A DNA stretch of 64,000 bases from Streptomyces sp. A2-16 (GCF_018128905.1 NZ_CP063808.1:7874001-7938000); one strand, 5' to 3'. Shown: positions 51,435 through 60,313, numbered from the stretch's first letter. Numbers and translations are program-made. The notes: generated by a model not told the origin, from the sequence alone.

Positions 51435-52519
51435 CACGACACCTCCATCTTGGGAGCGGAGTCGGCGGGCTCGGCGACCGCGGCGGGCGCTGCCGGGGCC
51501 GCGGTCTTCGCGCGGGCGCCGAAGACCTTGGCGCGGAACTTCGGGGACTGGAGCAGGCACACGACGATGACGACGACTGCCTTGAAGACCAGGTTGGTCT
51601 GGGTGGGTACGCCGATGGTGTAGATCGTCGTCGTGAGGGTCTGGATGACCAGGGCGCCGATGACCGTGCCGCCGATGGAGAAGCGTCCGCCGAGCAGCGA
51701 GGTGCCGCCGATGACGACGGCGAGGATCGCGTCGAGCTCGATCCACAGGCCCGCGTTGTTGCCGTCCGCGGCCGAGGTGTTGGAGCTGATCATCAGGCCC
51801 GCGATCCCCGCGCACACCGCGCAGAACACGTACACCATGATCTTGATGCGCATCGACCGGATGCCCACCAGACGGCTGGCCTCGGCGTTGCCGCCCACCG
51901 ACTCGACGAGCAGACCGAGGGCCGTGCGGCGGGTCAGCAGGACGGTGACGGCCACGACCGCGGCCACCACGAAGATGGAGAAGGGCAGCGTCAGCCAGTA
52001 GCCGCCGCCGATGAGCTTGTACGGCTCGCTGTTGATGGTGATGATCTGGCCGTCGGTGATCAGCTGGGCGACACCGCGGCCGGCGACCATGATGATGAGG
52101 GTCGCGATGATGGGCTGGATGCCCATCCTGGCGACGAGGAAGCCGTTCCACAGGCCGCAGACCACCGCCGCGATCAGGCCGAGGCCCATCGCGAGCAGCA
52201 CTGAGGACAGAGCGCCCTGGTCGGCCTGGTCGCTGATGTACGAACAGGTCAGGGCCCCGGTGATGGCGACCACGGCGCCGACCGAGAGGTCGATGCCGCC
52301 GGTGGCGATGACCAGGGTCATGCCGACCGCCACCAGGATCAGGGGCGAGCCGAACAGCACGATCGAGACGAGGCTGCCGTAGAGGTGGCCGTTCGTCATG
52401 TGGATCGCGAAGAAGTCGGGCGTGAAGGGAACGTTGACGAGCAGCAGGGCTACCAGGACCGCGACCGGCCAGAACAGGTGATGGTGCGTCAGTGCTCGCC
52501 AGCGGGAGGTGGTGGTCAC
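51434..52519 (-). CDS. Sugar ABC transporter permease, YtfT type
   Basis: 361 residues, about ten hydrophobic segments. Motifs VIATGGIDLSVGAVVAI, VESVGGNAEASRLVGI and AVVIGGTSLLGGRFSIGGT place it in the BPD_transp_2 family. The GTG start overlaps the ATPase stop (GTGA). An Ala/Pro-rich, non-conserved C-terminal tail is cytosolic. It pairs with the YjfF-type permease encoded next. Confidence 0.91.
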   Translation of the reverse strand: MTTTSRWRALTHHHLFWPVAVLVALLLVNVPFTPDFFAIHMTNGHLYGSLVSIVLFGSPLILVAVGMTLVIATGGIDLSVGAVVAITGALTCSYISDQADQGALSSVLLAMGLGLIAAVVCGLWNGFLVARMGIQPIIATLIIMVAGRGVAQLITDGQIITINSEPYKLIGGGYWLTLPFSIFVVAAVVAVTVLLTRRTALGLLVESVGGNAEASRLVGIRSMRIKIMVYVFCAVCAGIAGLMISSNTSAADGNNAGLWIELDAILAVVIGGTSLLGGRFSIGGTVIGALVIQTLTTTIYTIGVPTQTNLVFKAVVVIVVCLLQSPKFRAKVFGARAKTAAPAAPAAVAEPADSAPKMEVS

Positions 52520-54054
52520 TGGTGTTCTCCGCTCGCGATGGTCTCGAGGATCTTGCTGGGGGTGATCTCGGGCCCGTTGGTGAGCTGTGCCACCAGCTTG
52601 CGGTCGCGCAGCACTCCGATGGTGTGGCTGAGGCGGAGGACCTCCTCCAACTCGGCCGCGATGTAGAGCACGGACATGCCGTCCTCGGAGAGGGAGACCA
52701 CCAGCTTCTGGATCTCCGTCTTGGCACCGATGTCGATGCCGCGCGTCGGCTCGTCCAGGATCAGCAGCTTCGGCTGGGTGATCAGCCAACGGGCGAGAAG
52801 CACCTTCTGCTGGTTTCCGCCGCTCAACTGGCCGACCCTGGCCTCCGGGTTGGCGGGGCGGATGTCCAGCGCCTTGATGTACTTGGCGACGAGTTCGTCG
52901 CGCTGCGCGGTGGGGATGGGCCGGGTCCAGCCGCGGGCCGCCTGCAGGGCGAGGATGATGTTCTCACGGACCGTCAGATCCGGGACCAGGCCCTCGGTCT
53001 TGCGGTTCTCCGAGCAGAACGCGACCCCGGCGCCGATGGCGTCGTTCGGGGCGCTCATGGAAACCTGCTTGCCGCCGATGGTGACCGTGCCGCTGTCCGG
53101 CTGGTCGGCGCCGAAGAGCAGCCGGGCCAGTTCGGTGCGGCCGGAGCCGAGCAGGCCCGCGAGGCCGACGACCTCGCCCTTCTTGATGTCCAGGTCGAAG
53201 GGGGCGATGCCGCCGGTCCTGCCGAGGCCCTCCGCCTTCATCAGCGACTCGCCCACGTCCGCGCGGAGTTGGTGGTCGTGGAGCTCCTCCAGCTGGTCCA
53301 GGGCCTTGCCGATCATCAGCTCGATCAGCCCGACCTGGTCGAGGTCGCGGACCATGTGCTCGCCCACCAGGGTGCCGTTGCGCAGGACCGTCATGCGGTC
53401 GCAGATCTCGTAGATCTGGTCGAGGAAGTGGGAGACGAAGAGGATCGCCACACCCTCGTCCCTCAACTGCCGCATCAGGCGGAACAGTTCGAGGACCTCG
53501 TCGCGGTCGAGGCTGGAGGTCGGCTCGTCCAGGACCAGGACCTTGGTGCCGGAGCCCTCGCCGTCGCTGTCACCGGTGCCCACCGACCGTACGATCGCGA
53601 CCAGTTGCTGCACCGCGAGGGGGTAGGAGGACAGCGGCGCGGTGACGTCGATGTCGAGGCCGAGGCGGTCTACGAGCTCCGCCGCCTCCTTGCGCATGCG
53701 CTTCCACTGGATGCGGCCCGCGCGGGTGGGTTCACGTCCGATGAAGATGTTCTCCGCCACCGACAGGTTGGGGCAGAGGTTGACCTCCTGGTAGACCGTG
53801 CTGATGCCGGCGTGCTGCGCCTGCAGCGGGCTGCCGATCCGCACGGCCTTGCCGTCGAGGGTGATGGTGCCGCCGTCCAGGGAGTAGACCCCGGTCAGCA
53901 CCTTGATCAGAGTGGACTTCCCTGCCCCGTTCTCGCCCATCAGGGCGTGGATCTCGCCGGGGAAGAGCCGGAAGTCGACGCCCGACAGAGCCCTTACCCC
54001 CGGAAACTCTTTGACTATGCCCGTCATCTCCAGGACGGGCTGCGGCTCTGCCAT
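52516..54054 (-). CDS. Sugar ABC transporter ATPase, duplicated ABC domains
   Basis: 512 residues from the ATG at 54054 (GAGGAG upstream). First ABC domain: Walker A GENGAGKST, a serine-containing central region and Walker B VLVLDEPTSSLD. The second domain has a degenerate Walker A (GLLGSGRTEL) but a good signature SGGNQQKVLLARW and LLILDEPTRGID. This asymmetry is normal for the RbsA/YtfR class. Upstream lies a 256-bp spacer containing a nine-copy repeat array. Confidence 0.93.
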   Translation of the reverse strand: MAEPQPVLEMTGIVKEFPGVRALSGVDFRLFPGEIHALMGENGAGKSTLIKVLTGVYSLDGGTITLDGKAVRIGSPLQAQHAGISTVYQEVNLCPNLSVAENIFIGREPTRAGRIQWKRMRKEAAELVDRLGLDIDVTAPLSSYPLAVQQLVAIVRSVGTGDSDGEGSGTKVLVLDEPTSSLDRDEVLELFRLMRQLRDEGVAILFVSHFLDQIYEICDRMTVLRNGTLVGEHMVRDLDQVGLIELMIGKALDQLEELHDHQLRADVGESLMKAEGLGRTGGIAPFDLDIKKGEVVGLAGLLGSGRTELARLLFGADQPDSGTVTIGGKQVSMSAPNDAIGAGVAFCSENRKTEGLVPDLTVRENIILALQAARGWTRPIPTAQRDELVAKYIKALDIRPANPEARVGQLSGGNQQKVLLARWLITQPKLLILDEPTRGIDIGAKTEIQKLVVSLSEDGMSVLYIAAELEEVLRLSHTIGVLRDRKLVAQLTNGPEITPSKILETIASGEHQ

Positions 54055-54154
54055 GGCAGCGCTCCTCATGGACTCATCGAATCGTTCAAGGCCCGCGGGG
54101 AGCCTCCTTGAGCCGAGGTGTGCTCGGCCTGCCGGAGGCTCCCTGCCGGTGGGT

Positions 54155-54305
54155 GCGGTCGGTCGGTACCGCGGTCGGTCGGTACCGCGGCCGGTCGGTA
54201 CCGCGGTCGGTCCGTACCGCGGTCGGTCCGTACCGCGGTCGGTCCGTACCGCGGTCGGTCCGTACCGCGGTCGGTCCGTACCGCGGTCGGTCCGTACGTG
54301 CGCGG
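54155..54305. repeat. Nine-copy 16-bp tandem repeat in the transporter operon
   Basis: TACCGCGGTCGGTCCG (early copies TACCGCGGTCGGTCGG) recurs with exact 16-bp period; TAC elements begin at 54167, 54183, 54199 and so on to 54295. Every unit contains the palindrome ACCGCGGT. The array fills the gap between the binding-protein stop (54310) and the ATPase start (54054). It is probably transcribed and able to fold into repeated hairpins, which would favour higher expression of the binding protein, comparable in effect to REP elements in the E. coli mal operon. Confidence 0.9.
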
Positions 54306-54309
54306 TCGG

Positions 54310-55311
54310 TCAGTACTTGCGGCTGGGGAGCGCGGCCTTGGCCTGGTCCTGCATGAAGTCGCCCTCCTTGGTCTTGATCCAGCGCTCGACCGTCTCGCCG
54401 TTCTTGACCTTCTTCACGACGTCCATCAGCTGGGGGCCGAGCAGCGGGTTGCACTCGACGATGGCGTTGATCTTGCCCTCGGACATGGCCACGAAGCCGT
54501 CCTTCACGCCGTCGATCGAGACGATCAGGATGTCCTTGCCGGGCTTCTTCCCCGCCGCCTCTATGGACTGAATGGCGCCGATGGCCATGTCGTCGTTGTG
54601 CGCGAAGAGCACGTTGACGTCCGGGTTGGACTGCAGGAAGGCCGCCATGACCTGCTTGCCGCCGGCGCGGGTGAAGTCACCGGTCTGGCTGACGACGACC
54701 TTCCAGTCGTCCGCGTGGTCCGCGTCCATGACCTCCTTGAAGCCCTTGGCGCGCTCGATCGCCGGGGCGGCACCGGTGGTGCCCTCCAGCTGTGCGATCT
54801 TCACGGGGCCCTTGTGGCCGGCCTTCGTCAGGACCTTCTCCAGGATCCTGGCGGCGCGGCGACCCTCGTCGGTGAAGTCGGAGCCGACCAGGGTGACGTA
54901 CAGGGACTCGTCGGAGGTCTCGACGGAGCGGTCGGTGAGGACCACCGGGATCTTCGCGGTCTTGGCCTCCTTGAGCACCGCGTCCCAGCCGGTGACGACG
55001 ACCGGGGAGAAGGCGATGACGTCCACCTTCTGCGCGATGTAGCTGCGGATGGCGGAGATCTGGTTCTCCTGCTTCTGCTGGGCGTCGGAGAACTTCAGGT
55101 TGTAACCCGCCTCCTTGGCCGCGGACTTCACCGAGTCGGTGTTGGCGCTGCGCCAGCCGCTCTCGGAGCCGACCTGGGAGAAGCCGAGGGTGATCGTCTT
55201 GCTGCCGTCGGAGGAGGTGCTGGATCCCTTGTCCTCCTTGGCGCAGGCCGCCAGGGTGCCCGCCGCCGCCACGCCGACCGCCGCAGTGAGGAAGTTCCTT
55301 CTGTTGAGCAT
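54310..55311 (-). CDS. Sugar-binding lipoprotein, YtfQ type
   Basis: 333 residues. The signal has twin Arg (RRNFLTAA) and a lipobox LAAC, so it may be a Tat-exported lipoprotein. The mature part has the periplasmic-binding-protein 1 fold (TLGFSQVGSESGWR, FSPVVVTGWDAVL, VLFAHNDDMAIGAIQ). It delivers a pentose or hexose to the YtfR/YtfT/YjfF-like complex. AAGGAGAAG precedes the ATG. A TTCGAA-type motif and the lacI gene lie upstream. Confidence 0.92.
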   Translation of the reverse strand: MLNRRNFLTAAVGVAAAGTLAACAKEDKGSSTSSDGSKTITLGFSQVGSESGWRSANTDSVKSAAKEAGYNLKFSDAQQKQENQISAIRSYIAQKVDVIAFSPVVVTGWDAVLKEAKTAKIPVVLTDRSVETSDESLYVTLVGSDFTDEGRRAARILEKVLTKAGHKGPVKIAQLEGTTGAAPAIERAKGFKEVMDADHADDWKVVVSQTGDFTRAGGKQVMAAFLQSNPDVNVLFAHNDDMAIGAIQSIEAAGKKPGKDILIVSIDGVKDGFVAMSEGKINAIVECNPLLGPQLMDVVKKVKNGETVERWIKTKEGDFMQDQAKAALPSRKY

Positions 55312-55365
55312 GTTCTTCTCCTTTGAAGAGCCAGGACCGATCGCACTGCGTCCAGCCTGTCGATC

Positions 55366-55379
55366 ATTATTCGAAATAT
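55366..55379 (-). promoter_or_regulatory. TTCGAA-type motif upstream of the binding-protein gene
   Basis: On the minus strand ATATTTCGAATAAT lies about 60 bp upstream of the binding-protein start. It shares ATTTCGAA(C/T) with two sites upstream of the divergent catabolic operon. Candidate operator for the LacI protein encoded next to it. Confidence 0.55.
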
Positions 55380-55429
55380 CGGCCGCACTGGTGTGCGAAT
55401 ATTGCCGATGGGTAGTGCGTGGTGCCGCG

Positions 55430-56449
55430 TCAGTCGGGTGCGGTGCTGGCCCGGACGACGAGTTGGGGTTCGATGGCGACTCCGGGCGTCCCGGAGGGCG
55501 CCCGGCCCTCGATGAGATCCAGCAGCAGGGCGATGCTCCGCTTGCCCACCGTCGCGAAGTCCTGCCGGACGGTGGTGAGCGGTGGAGCGAAGAACTCCGA
55601 TTCCGGGATGTCGTCGAAGCCGACCACCGCGACGTCCTGGGGAGTGCGTACGCCCGCCTCACGCAGCGCCCGCAACACCCCCAGTGCCATCTGGTCGTTG
55701 GCGACGAAGACGGCGGTCAGTCCGCGGCCCACCCAGCCGGCCAGTTCCTGGCCCGCGCGATAGCCCGACAGCGGACTCCAGTCCCCCCGCAGCGGCAGTG
55801 GCGGCTCGACGCCCGCCGCTTCGAGGGTCGCCCGCCAGCCGGCGGCCCGGTCGGCGGCCTCCTGCCAGTCCTCGGGTCCGGCGAGATGCCAGACGTTGCG
55901 GTGACCGGCAGCCAGCAGATGGCTGGTGGCCAACCTGGCGCCCAGCTGCTGGTCCACGTTGACGCTGGGGATCTCCGCGCCGGAGCCGGTCCCCACGGCC
56001 ACCACCGGGAAGGGATGGCGGAGTTCCGCGAGGGCCTCGACCGCCGACCGCTGCGGAGCGAGGGCGATCACCCCCTCCACCCCGCCCTCGCTGAGGTGGT
56101 CCAGGGCCTCGGAGAGGGTCTCCACCGCCAGCTTGCGCAGGCTGACCGTCGAGACGGTGTACCCCTTGGCGCGCGCCGCCTCCTCCAGCGCGAACAGCGT
56201 GCTGGCCGGTCCGTAGAGGGTGGTGTTGGAGGCGACCACACCCAGGGTCCGGGTGCGCCGGGTCACCAGGGCCCGCGCCGAGAAGTTGCGGCGGTAGCCC
56301 ATCTCCTCGATCGCACGCAGCACCCTGGCACGCGTCTCGTCCCGCACATTGGGGTGATCCCCCAGGACGCGCGAGACGGTCTGGTGGGACACCCCGGCCA
56401 GGCGTGCCACATCGGCCATGGTGGGTGGCCGGAGCTGTACGTCGTTCAC
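55430..56449 (-). CDS. LacI-family regulator of the sugar region
   Basis: 339 residues from the GTG at 56449, with AAGGAGGT upstream. LacI helix-turn-helix and hinge: TMADVARLAGVSHQTVSRVLGDHPNVRDETRARVLRAIEEMGYRRNFSARAL, then a sugar-binding core with VVGFDDIPESEFFAPPLTTVRQD. It should sense a sugar or sugar acid imported by the neighbouring ABC systems. It is upstream of the YtfQ-type operon and divergent from the dehydratase operon, so it is placed to control both. Confidence 0.93.
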   Translation of the reverse strand: MNDVQLRPPTMADVARLAGVSHQTVSRVLGDHPNVRDETRARVLRAIEEMGYRRNFSARALVTRRTRTLGVVASNTTLYGPASTLFALEEAARAKGYTVSTVSLRKLAVETLSEALDHLSEGGVEGVIALAPQRSAVEALAELRHPFPVVAVGTGSGAEIPSVNVDQQLGARLATSHLLAAGHRNVWHLAGPEDWQEAADRAAGWRATLEAAGVEPPLPLRGDWSPLSGYRAGQELAGWVGRGLTAVFVANDQMALGVLRALREAGVRTPQDVAVVGFDDIPESEFFAPPLTTVRQDFATVGKRSIALLLDLIEGRAPSGTPGVAIEPQLVVRASTAPD

Positions 56450-56916
56450 GGCCGCACCTCCTTGGCGATCGCTTGTGGGCAGGTCCTGTGTGGTGGGCGG
56501 ACGATTCCGCGCCGCCCGGGTCACTCCGGCGTTCCGTACGACCCCGCGACATCGACCGGTGGGGTGGCTGGGAGCAGTGCCGACACGACGCTCGTACCTC
56601 CTTGGATGCCGGTGGGCACCGATCGGTGAATGCGGAGGTAATTGTGAGCGTTAACAATTCACGGCGGTCAAGAGGGCTGCAGCGGGAAGTGTCGTCACGG
56701 TTGAATAACGCCTCAAGCTGCAGGAGTTGAGGAGGGGGGCGGTTTCGCGCGGCCGTACACCGCCGATGTGCGGCCATGTGAGCGCCTCTCCGAAACCGTT
56801 ACGCGTTCGACCACCCGACCCATTGACACTCCGACCGCGTCGTCCTTACGGTCGTGCCAGCATTTCGAACGTGAGCCGAAATTTCGAACAAGCTGAGAGC
56901 CTAGGGAGTAGCTGAC
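56450..56916. promoter_or_regulatory. Divergent control region, lacI / dehydratase operon (467 bp)
   Basis: No gene is evident. It contains a lac-like operator AATTGTGAGCGTTAACAATT (56640-56659) and a canonical promoter TTGACA-N18-TACGGT (56823-56852) pointing at the dehydratase. Two ATTTCGAAC copies follow (56862-56870 and 56881-56889), placed downstream of the -10 where a repressor would block initiation or elongation. Confidence 0.7.
56640..56659. promoter_or_regulatory. LacI-family operator
   Basis: AATTGT and ACAATT arms flank GAGCGTTA, closely resembling the lac operator consensus (TTGTGAGC...ACAA). Only about 190 bp upstream of lacI, it may mediate autoregulation. Confidence 0.6.
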
Positions 56917-58077
56917 GTGCGCATCACGGGAATCAGCACGCACGTGGTCGGGACGCCATGGCGGAACCTGACCTACGTCCAGGTGCACACCGACGAGGGA
57001 CTCACCGGAGTCGGCGAGACCCGCATGCTGGGCCACACCGACGCCCTGCTCGGCTATCTGCACGAGGCGAAGACCAACCACATTCTCGGGTCGGACCCGT
57101 TCGCTGTCGAGGACCTCGTCAAGCGTATGAAGTACGGCGACTACGGCCGGGCCGGCGAGATCGTGATGTCCGGTATCGCCGTGATCGAGATGGCCTGCTG
57201 GGACATCAAGGGCAAGGCCCTGGGTGTGCCCGTCTGGCAGCTGCTCGGCGGCAAGGTCACCGACAAGGTCAAGGCGTACGCCAACGGCTGGTACACCACC
57301 GAACGGACCCCGGAGGCCTACCACAAGGCCGCCCAGGGGGTCATGGAGCGCGGCTACAAGGCGCTCAAGATCGACCCCTTCGGCACCGGGCACTTCGAGC
57401 TCGACCACGAGCAGAGCCTGTACGCCGTCTCGCTCATCGAGGCCGTCCGTGACGCCATCGGGCCGGACGCCGAGCTGATGCTGGAGATGCACGGCCGCTT
57501 CTCACCCGCCACGGCCGTCCGCCTGGCCAAGGACCTCGCGCCCTTCAAGCCCGCCTGGCTCGAGGAGCCGGTGCCGCCGGAGAACCTGAAGGCGCTGGAG
57601 AAGGTCGCCGCCAAGGTGGAGATGCCGGTCGCCACCGGTGAGCGGATCCACGACCGCATCGAGTTCCGTGAGCTCTTCGAGAGCCAGGCCGTGGACATCA
57701 TCCAGCCCGACGTCGGCCACATCGGCGGCATCTGGGAGACCCGGAAGCTGGCCGCGACCGCCGAGACCCACTACATGCTGGTGGCGCCCCACAACGTGGG
57801 CGGGCCGGTCCTGACCGCCGCCTCCCTCCAGGTCGGCTTCACCGCGCCGAACTTCAAGATCCTGGAGCACTTCAACGACTTCGCCGACGCGGAGATCAAG
57901 AAGGTCGTCAAGGGCGCCCCGCAGGTCGTGGACGGCTACTTCCACCTGTCCGACGCCCCCGGCCTCGGTGTCGAGCTGGACGTCGACGCCGCCGCCGAGT
58001 TCCCGCAGCAGCAGGCCCGGTTCGACCTGTGGGCCGACGGCTGGGAGCAGCGCAAGCCGAAGAGCCCCGCGCAGTGA
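56917..58077 (+). CDS. Enolase-superfamily sugar-acid dehydratase (galactonate dehydratase-like)
   Basis: 386 residues, mandelate racemase/muconate-lactonizing fold. Three metal ligands are Glu in LMLEMHG, Glu in WLEEPVPPE and Glu in ATGERIHD; a basic pair comes from Lys in ALKIDPFG and His in APHNVGGP. It should abstract the alpha proton of an aldonate and eliminate water to a 2-keto-3-deoxy acid. GTG start. Its stop overlaps the dehydrogenase start, so the operon is translationally coupled. The precise sugar acid cannot be told from the sequence. Confidence 0.9.
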   Translation: MRITGISTHVVGTPWRNLTYVQVHTDEGLTGVGETRMLGHTDALLGYLHEAKTNHILGSDPFAVEDLVKRMKYGDYGRAGEIVMSGIAVIEMACWDIKGKALGVPVWQLLGGKVTDKVKAYANGWYTTERTPEAYHKAAQGVMERGYKALKIDPFGTGHFELDHEQSLYAVSLIEAVRDAIGPDAELMLEMHGRFSPATAVRLAKDLAPFKPAWLEEPVPPENLKALEKVAAKVEMPVATGERIHDRIEFRELFESQAVDIIQPDVGHIGGIWETRKLAATAETHYMLVAPHNVGGPVLTAASLQVGFTAPNFKILEHFNDFADAEIKKVVKGAPQVVDGYFHLSDAPGLGVELDVDAAAEFPQQQARFDLWADGWEQRKPKSPAQ

Positions 58078-59078
58078 GCACCGCGGTCGTCATCGAGGCG
58101 CCCGGCGAGCACCAGCTCGTCGAGCACACACCTCGTGAGCCCGCCGCCGGCGAGGCGCTGGTCCGCGTCCACGCCGTCGGCATCTGCGGCAGCGACCGCG
58201 AGGTGTACCAGGGCAACCGGCCCGAGGGGTACGTCCGCTACCCGCTCACGCCCGGCCACGAGTGGTCCGGCACGGTCGAGGCGGTCGGCTCCGGGGTTCC
58301 GGCGTCGCTCGTCGGCCGCAAGGTGGTGGGCGAGGGCTTCCGGAACTGCCAGGTCTGCGACCGCTGCCACGCGGGCGAGACCACGCTGTGCACGGCCGGC
58401 TACGAGGAGACGGGCTTCACCCAGCCCGGCGCCATGGCCACCACGCTCACCCTGCCGGCCCGACTGCTGCACGCCCTCCCGGACGACGCCGACCTGACGG
58501 CGGCCGCGCTCCTGGAACCCGCCGCCTGCATCGCCGCCGCCGCTCTCAAGGCGAACGCGCGGCCCGGCGAGCGGGTCGCCGTGGTGGGTACGGGGACGCT
58601 CGGGATGTTCGCCGTCCAGTTCCTGAAGGCGGGTTCCCCGTCGGAGCTGCTGGTGGTGGGCACCCGCCCGGACCGTGCGGAGCTCTCGAGGACCTTCGGC
58701 GCCACCGACTTCCGCACCCGGGACCAGGAGTTGCCGGACGACTTCGACGTCGTCATCGAGACCGCCGGATCGGCGTCCGCCGCCAACACCGCCGCCTCGC
58801 TGCTCAGACGCGGCGGCCGGCTCGTCCTCACCGGTATCCCGGCCGCGGGCGCCGACGGACTCGACCCCACCGATCTCGTCGTACGGCAGCTGGAGGTGCA
58901 CACCGTGTTCGGAGCGCCGCCGGACGCCTGGGCACACACGGTGCGGGTCTTCGGGGCCGGGCTCCTCGATCCGCTGCCGCTCGTCACCCACGAGTTGCCG
59001 CTGGACCAGTTCCCCCAGGCCATCGAGTTGGTGGGGTCCGGCGACCCGAAGGTCGGGAAGGTCCTCCTCCGGCCATGA
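58074..59078 (+). CDS. Zinc-dependent MDR dehydrogenase
   Basis: 334 residues from the GTG in a GTGA overlap with the dehydratase. Catalytic zinc ligands Cys in GICGSD and His-Glu in GHEWSG. Structural zinc site C-x2-C-x2-C-x7-C (CQVCDRCHAGETTLC). Rossmann motif VVGTGTLGMFAVQ. Probably oxidises a sugar, polyol or sugar lactone precursor with NAD(P), upstream of the dehydratase in the pathway. Confidence 0.92.
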   Translation: MSTAVVIEAPGEHQLVEHTPREPAAGEALVRVHAVGICGSDREVYQGNRPEGYVRYPLTPGHEWSGTVEAVGSGVPASLVGRKVVGEGFRNCQVCDRCHAGETTLCTAGYEETGFTQPGAMATTLTLPARLLHALPDDADLTAAALLEPAACIAAAALKANARPGERVAVVGTGTLGMFAVQFLKAGSPSELLVVGTRPDRAELSRTFGATDFRTRDQELPDDFDVVIETAGSASAANTAASLLRRGGRLVLTGIPAAGADGLDPTDLVVRQLEVHTVFGAPPDAWAHTVRVFGAGLLDPLPLVTHELPLDQFPQAIELVGSGDPKVGKVLLRP

Positions 59079-59170
59079 CACATCGCTGAGCCGTACGCCG
59101 GTACGGGGTACCTGACGACTTCGTACCGGCGTACACCCAGAGCCTTGCGCACCCAGAGCCGCGAATGTCG

Positions 59171-59187
59171 TCCGAAATACCGAACAT
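59171..59187 (+). promoter_or_regulatory. CCGAAAT..CGAACA motif before the unknown enzyme
   Basis: TCCGAAATACCGAACAT matches GCCGAAATTTCGAACAA (56875-56891) at 13 of 17 positions. It sits 13 bp upstream of the GTG at 59200 in a 121-bp intergenic gap, so the second half of the operon may have its own regulated promoter. Confidence 0.45.
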
Positions 59188-59199
59188 GAAGGACAGCTT

Positions 59200-60168
59200 G
59201 TGACCGAGACCACCGCCAGCGCGGCCCGACGACCCGGCGAGCGGGCACTTGCCGCGCTGGGCCTGAACACGCCCGCCCCCGACCCCTCCGACGCGTCCCC
59301 GCACACCTTCCCCGGTGGCGGACGCTGGCGCACCGAGGTGCCCTCCGTGGAGGGCCCCGAGGCCCTCGGCGTGGTCCTCAAGGAGTCCTCGCGGCTCGAT
59401 GTGCCGATCCACCGGATCAGCCAGGGCTCGGGCGTGTGGATGCTCACCGACGCCGAGATCACCGAGATGGTGGAGGCGACCTCCGAGCGCGACATCGAAC
59501 TCTGCCTGTTCACCGGGCCCCGCGGCACCTGGGACATCGGCGGCTCCACCCGCACCGACTCCCGGGGGGCAGGGCTGCGCGCCCGGGGCCACGACGCGGT
59601 CGCCGGGTGCGTCGAGGACGCCGTCCGCGCCACCGAGCTCGGTGTGAAGTGCCTGCTCGTCGCCGACGAGGGTGTGCTGTGGACGCTGCACCGGGCGCGG
59701 TCCGCCGGGATCATCCCGGCCGACACGACGCTGAAGGTGTCGGCGCTGATCGGGCCGGTGAACCCGACCGCGTACGCCGTGTACGAGAACCTCGGCGGCG
59801 ACTCGATCAACGTGCCCAGCGATCTGACGCTCGATCACCTCACCGAGATCCGGCGGGTGTCGGCCGCCCCGATGGACATGTACATCGAGGCCCCCGACGA
59901 TCTCGGCGGCTATGTGCGGATGTACGAGGTCGCCGAGCTGATCCGGCGCGGCGCACCGCTCTATCTGAAGTTCGGCCTGTCGAAGGCCCCCGGGATCTAC
60001 CCGTACGGGCACCACATGCGCGATCTCACGCTCTCCACCGCCAAGGAGAGAGTGCGGCGCGGACGGCTCGCCCTGGACCTGCTCGCGCGGCACGGGGCGG
60101 ACGGCGACATGGCGCCGCTCGGCTCCCGGCTGCCGGGCGCGCTGAAGCGGTTCGAAACGCCTGCATAA
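59200..60168 (+). CDS. Unrecognised enzyme of the sugar-acid operon, possible TIM barrel
   Basis: 322 residues; AAGGAC lies 5 nt before the GTG. After a disordered 45-residue N terminus, alternating beta strands and helices are suggested: DVPIHRISQGSGVWML, IELCLFTGPRGTWDIGG, VKCLLVADEGVLWTLH, TLKVSALIGPVNPTAY, SINVPSDLTLDHL, PMDMYIEAPDDLGGYV and PLYLKFGLSKAPGIYPYGHH. The pattern of strands ending in Asp, Glu, Lys and His resembles a TIM-barrel lyase, aldolase or epimerase. I recognise no named family. By context it could act on the dehydratase product or on an isomer of the imported sugar. Confidence 0.75.
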   Translation: MTETTASAARRPGERALAALGLNTPAPDPSDASPHTFPGGGRWRTEVPSVEGPEALGVVLKESSRLDVPIHRISQGSGVWMLTDAEITEMVEATSERDIELCLFTGPRGTWDIGGSTRTDSRGAGLRARGHDAVAGCVEDAVRATELGVKCLLVADEGVLWTLHRARSAGIIPADTTLKVSALIGPVNPTAYAVYENLGGDSINVPSDLTLDHLTEIRRVSAAPMDMYIEAPDDLGGYVRMYEVAELIRRGAPLYLKFGLSKAPGIYPYGHHMRDLTLSTAKERVRRGRLALDLLARHGADGDMAPLGSRLPGALKRFETPA

Positions 60169-60313
60169 CGTTCCGGACAACGCCCCTTCACAAAAGCCGA
60201 CGCAGTCGAACAGACTCCGACACACCTCAGCCTCTCCCGGTCGTCACCCGTACCGCCCCTGGCGCCCAGACCGCCGGACCGCACCCGGCCTCCCGACATC
60301 AAGGAAGATGATC

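Noticed and set aside
54155..54305. CRISPR array
   Set aside because: The units are contiguous without unique spacers and there are no cas genes.
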